Shown: positions 5,890-6,967 of the stretch, one piece after another
Layout: every line of letters begins with the position of its first letter
Position numbering within the stretch: position 1 is the first letter of the stretch
Assembly (NCBI GenBank): GCA_031259505.1
Contig: JAIRLL010000030.1
Location: forward strand, 1-6,967
Origin: Tannerella sp.
Lineage (GTDB): Bacteria; Bacteroidota; Bacteroidia; Bacteroidales; Tannerellaceae
Direction of reading: 5' to 3'
DNA: 6,967 bases
Position numbers and translations under genes: made by a program
The notes under the pieces: model-generated
Told to the model about the DNA's origin: nothing
The model's database searches: none
The model's input: the letters and a program-made list of their open reading frames with translations, nothing else

Positions 5890-6967
5890 TTAGAAGTTAA
5901 TCTGAATCCCCAGTAAAAACTGGCGCGTAGAAGGATAGTAACCCTTCTTGTCGGAAGGAATGCCGGGTTGCAGGCCGTTTACCGGGAAAATGTCCGGGTC
6001 GACACCGTCGTATTTGGACAGTACAAGCAGGTTGCGTCCGGTGAAATACAGGCGCAGACCTTCAATCCATTTGCTGTTGATGTCCCAGTTGTAGCCGATG
6101 GTGGCGACATCCAGTTTCAGGTAGTCGGCATCCTGCACGAAATAACTGTTGTGGGCGTTCATACCCTTGACGATATGTGCATTCTTGCCGTATGCCGCCT
6201 GTAATACATTCAGGTTGGGTGCGGCAGACTGCAACCCCCAATAAAATTCGTGGATGTTGTATACCTGGTATCCAAAGTTGCCACGGAAGAAAAGCGTCAG
6301 GTCCAGATTTTTATATCTCAGGCTGTTGTTCCACGACATGGTGAACAGGGGTAATCCGTTGCCGACAGGACGCTTGTCTTCATCCGTGCCTTCGTTGATG
6401 GGTATGGCGGCTCCATCCTTGTTGTATACCATCCAGTTGCCGATGTCGTCGACGCCTGCGTATTCATAGGTGTAGAATGTACCGATTCGCTTGCCTTCGT
6501 CGATGCGCTGTACGGAACCGGGGCTTCCGGGCGCTGGAAAGCCGTCCATCCAGTAAAATTTCTGTCCCGTGTAGAGGTCGTTGGAGAAGGATACGAACCG
6601 GTTGTTTGTTGTGTATCCTATCAGCCCGACGGTATAGGAGAAGTTTCTTCCACGGACGATATCGATATTCAGATCCAGTTCCACTCCTTGATTACGCATG
6701 GTTCCCACGTTTGCGTACGTCTGGTCTGCAATGTTCGGGGGCATAGGGACATTGTAATCGCCCAACAAATCCTGCTGGGTGCGGTTGAAGTAATTGAAAC
6801 TGCCGCTCAGGACGTTGTTGAACAGCGCAAAGTCCAGTCCGATATTCCAGTTTTTCCCTTTTTCCCATTTCAGACTGGCATTTACGTTCCGTCCCGGCGC
6901 CCATCCCTGAATATAGCGTCCGTCTACAAAGGCTTCTCCGGCGCTGCTCATTGTGGCCAGAGAACGG
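5890..6967 (-). CDS. SusC/RagA-family TonB-dependent outer-membrane receptor, C-terminal part; 5' end outside window
   Basis: The open frame runs off the right edge; 358 residues are visible, beginning RSLAT. The internal Met at 6951 is not the start, because the frame continues upstream to the window edge. SusC proteins are usually about 1000-1100 residues, so roughly the last third of the beta-barrel is present. Typical features are NASLKWEKGKNWNIGLDFAL (a barrel strand), FNYFNRTQQDLL, the QGVELDLN strand, and the terminal YPSTRQFLLGIQINF. That end closes with an aromatic residue, as recognized by outer-membrane assembly. The plug and TonB-box regions are not visible. The SusD-like gene follows directly, which confirms the assignment. 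It imports oligosaccharides across the outer membrane using TonB energy; the substrate is not identifiable from this part. Confidence 0.95.
   Translation of the reverse strand, partial: RSLATMSSAGEAFVDGRYIQGWAPGRNVNASLKWEKGKNWNIGLDFALFNNVLSGSFNYFNRTQQDLLGDYNVPMPPNIADQTYANVGTMRNQGVELDLNIDIVRGRNFSYTVGLIGYTTNNRFVSFSNDLYTGQKFYWMDGFPAPGSPGSVQRIDEGKRIGTFYTYEYAGVDDIGNWMVYNKDGAAIPINEGTDEDKRPVGNGLPLFTMSWNNSLRYKNLDLTLFFRGNFGYQVYNIHEFYWGLQSAAPNLNVLQAAYGKNAHIVKGMNAHNSYFVQDADYLKLDVATIGYNWDINSKWIEGLRLYFTGRNLLVLSKYDGVDPDIFPVNGLQPGIPSDKKGYYPSTRQFLLGIQINF

Noticed and set aside
6949..6951. ATG at 6951 as the start of a 353-aa protein
   Set aside because: The frame remains open to the window edge, and the protein is clearly the C-terminal barrel of a much longer SusC-like receptor.

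Overview
The window reads as part of a polysaccharide utilization locus (PUL) from a member of the Bacteroidota, most likely the Bacteroidales. The main reason is a SusC/SusD outer-membrane pair with Bacteroidota-type lipoprotein signals. In addition, the start codons lack Shine-Dalgarno sequences and sit behind A/T-rich leaders. The coding DNA looks richer in G+C than a typical Bacteroides genome, so a genus should not be named from this window alone.

The genes form two convergent blocks. On the + strand, from the left edge, are the last 60 codons of a PfkB-family sugar kinase (2-184, best match in my reading to 2-keto-3-deoxygluconate kinase), a short-chain dehydrogenase of the gluconate 5-dehydrogenase (IdnO) type (228-1025), and an ExuT-like MFS transporter (1037-2575). 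Gaps are 43 and 11 nt, so this looks like one operon. On the - strand, from the right edge, are the C-terminal third of a SusC-like TonB-dependent receptor (5890-6967), a SusD-like lipoprotein (4127-5872), and a Gfo/Idh/MocA-family protein with a twin-arginine signal and a lipobox (2692-4059). A near-symmetric hairpin with A7 and T7 flanks (2607-2656) lies between the convergent ends and can terminate both transcripts. A second strong hairpin with a T5 tract (4074-4121) lies between the SusD-like gene and the Gfo/Idh gene.

The proposed flow is as follows. The SusC/SusD pair takes up an oligosaccharide across the outer membrane. Enzymes outside this window release uronate-type monosaccharides. 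The MFS protein carries the acidic sugar across the inner membrane. The SDR reduces it to 2-keto-3-deoxygluconate (KDG), and the kinase makes KDPG. This points to a uronate-containing glycan such as alginate, a pectin or a glycosaminoglycan, but no polysaccharide lyase or glycoside hydrolase is visible, so the substrate is not determined. The exported Gfo/Idh protein has no clear place in this scheme and is the least explained gene. I see no RNA genes, CRISPR arrays, insertion sequences or origins. No gene-free stretch exceeds about 120 bases. I did not find a clearly new system; the items most worth a second look are the exported oxidoreductase and the hairpin before it.
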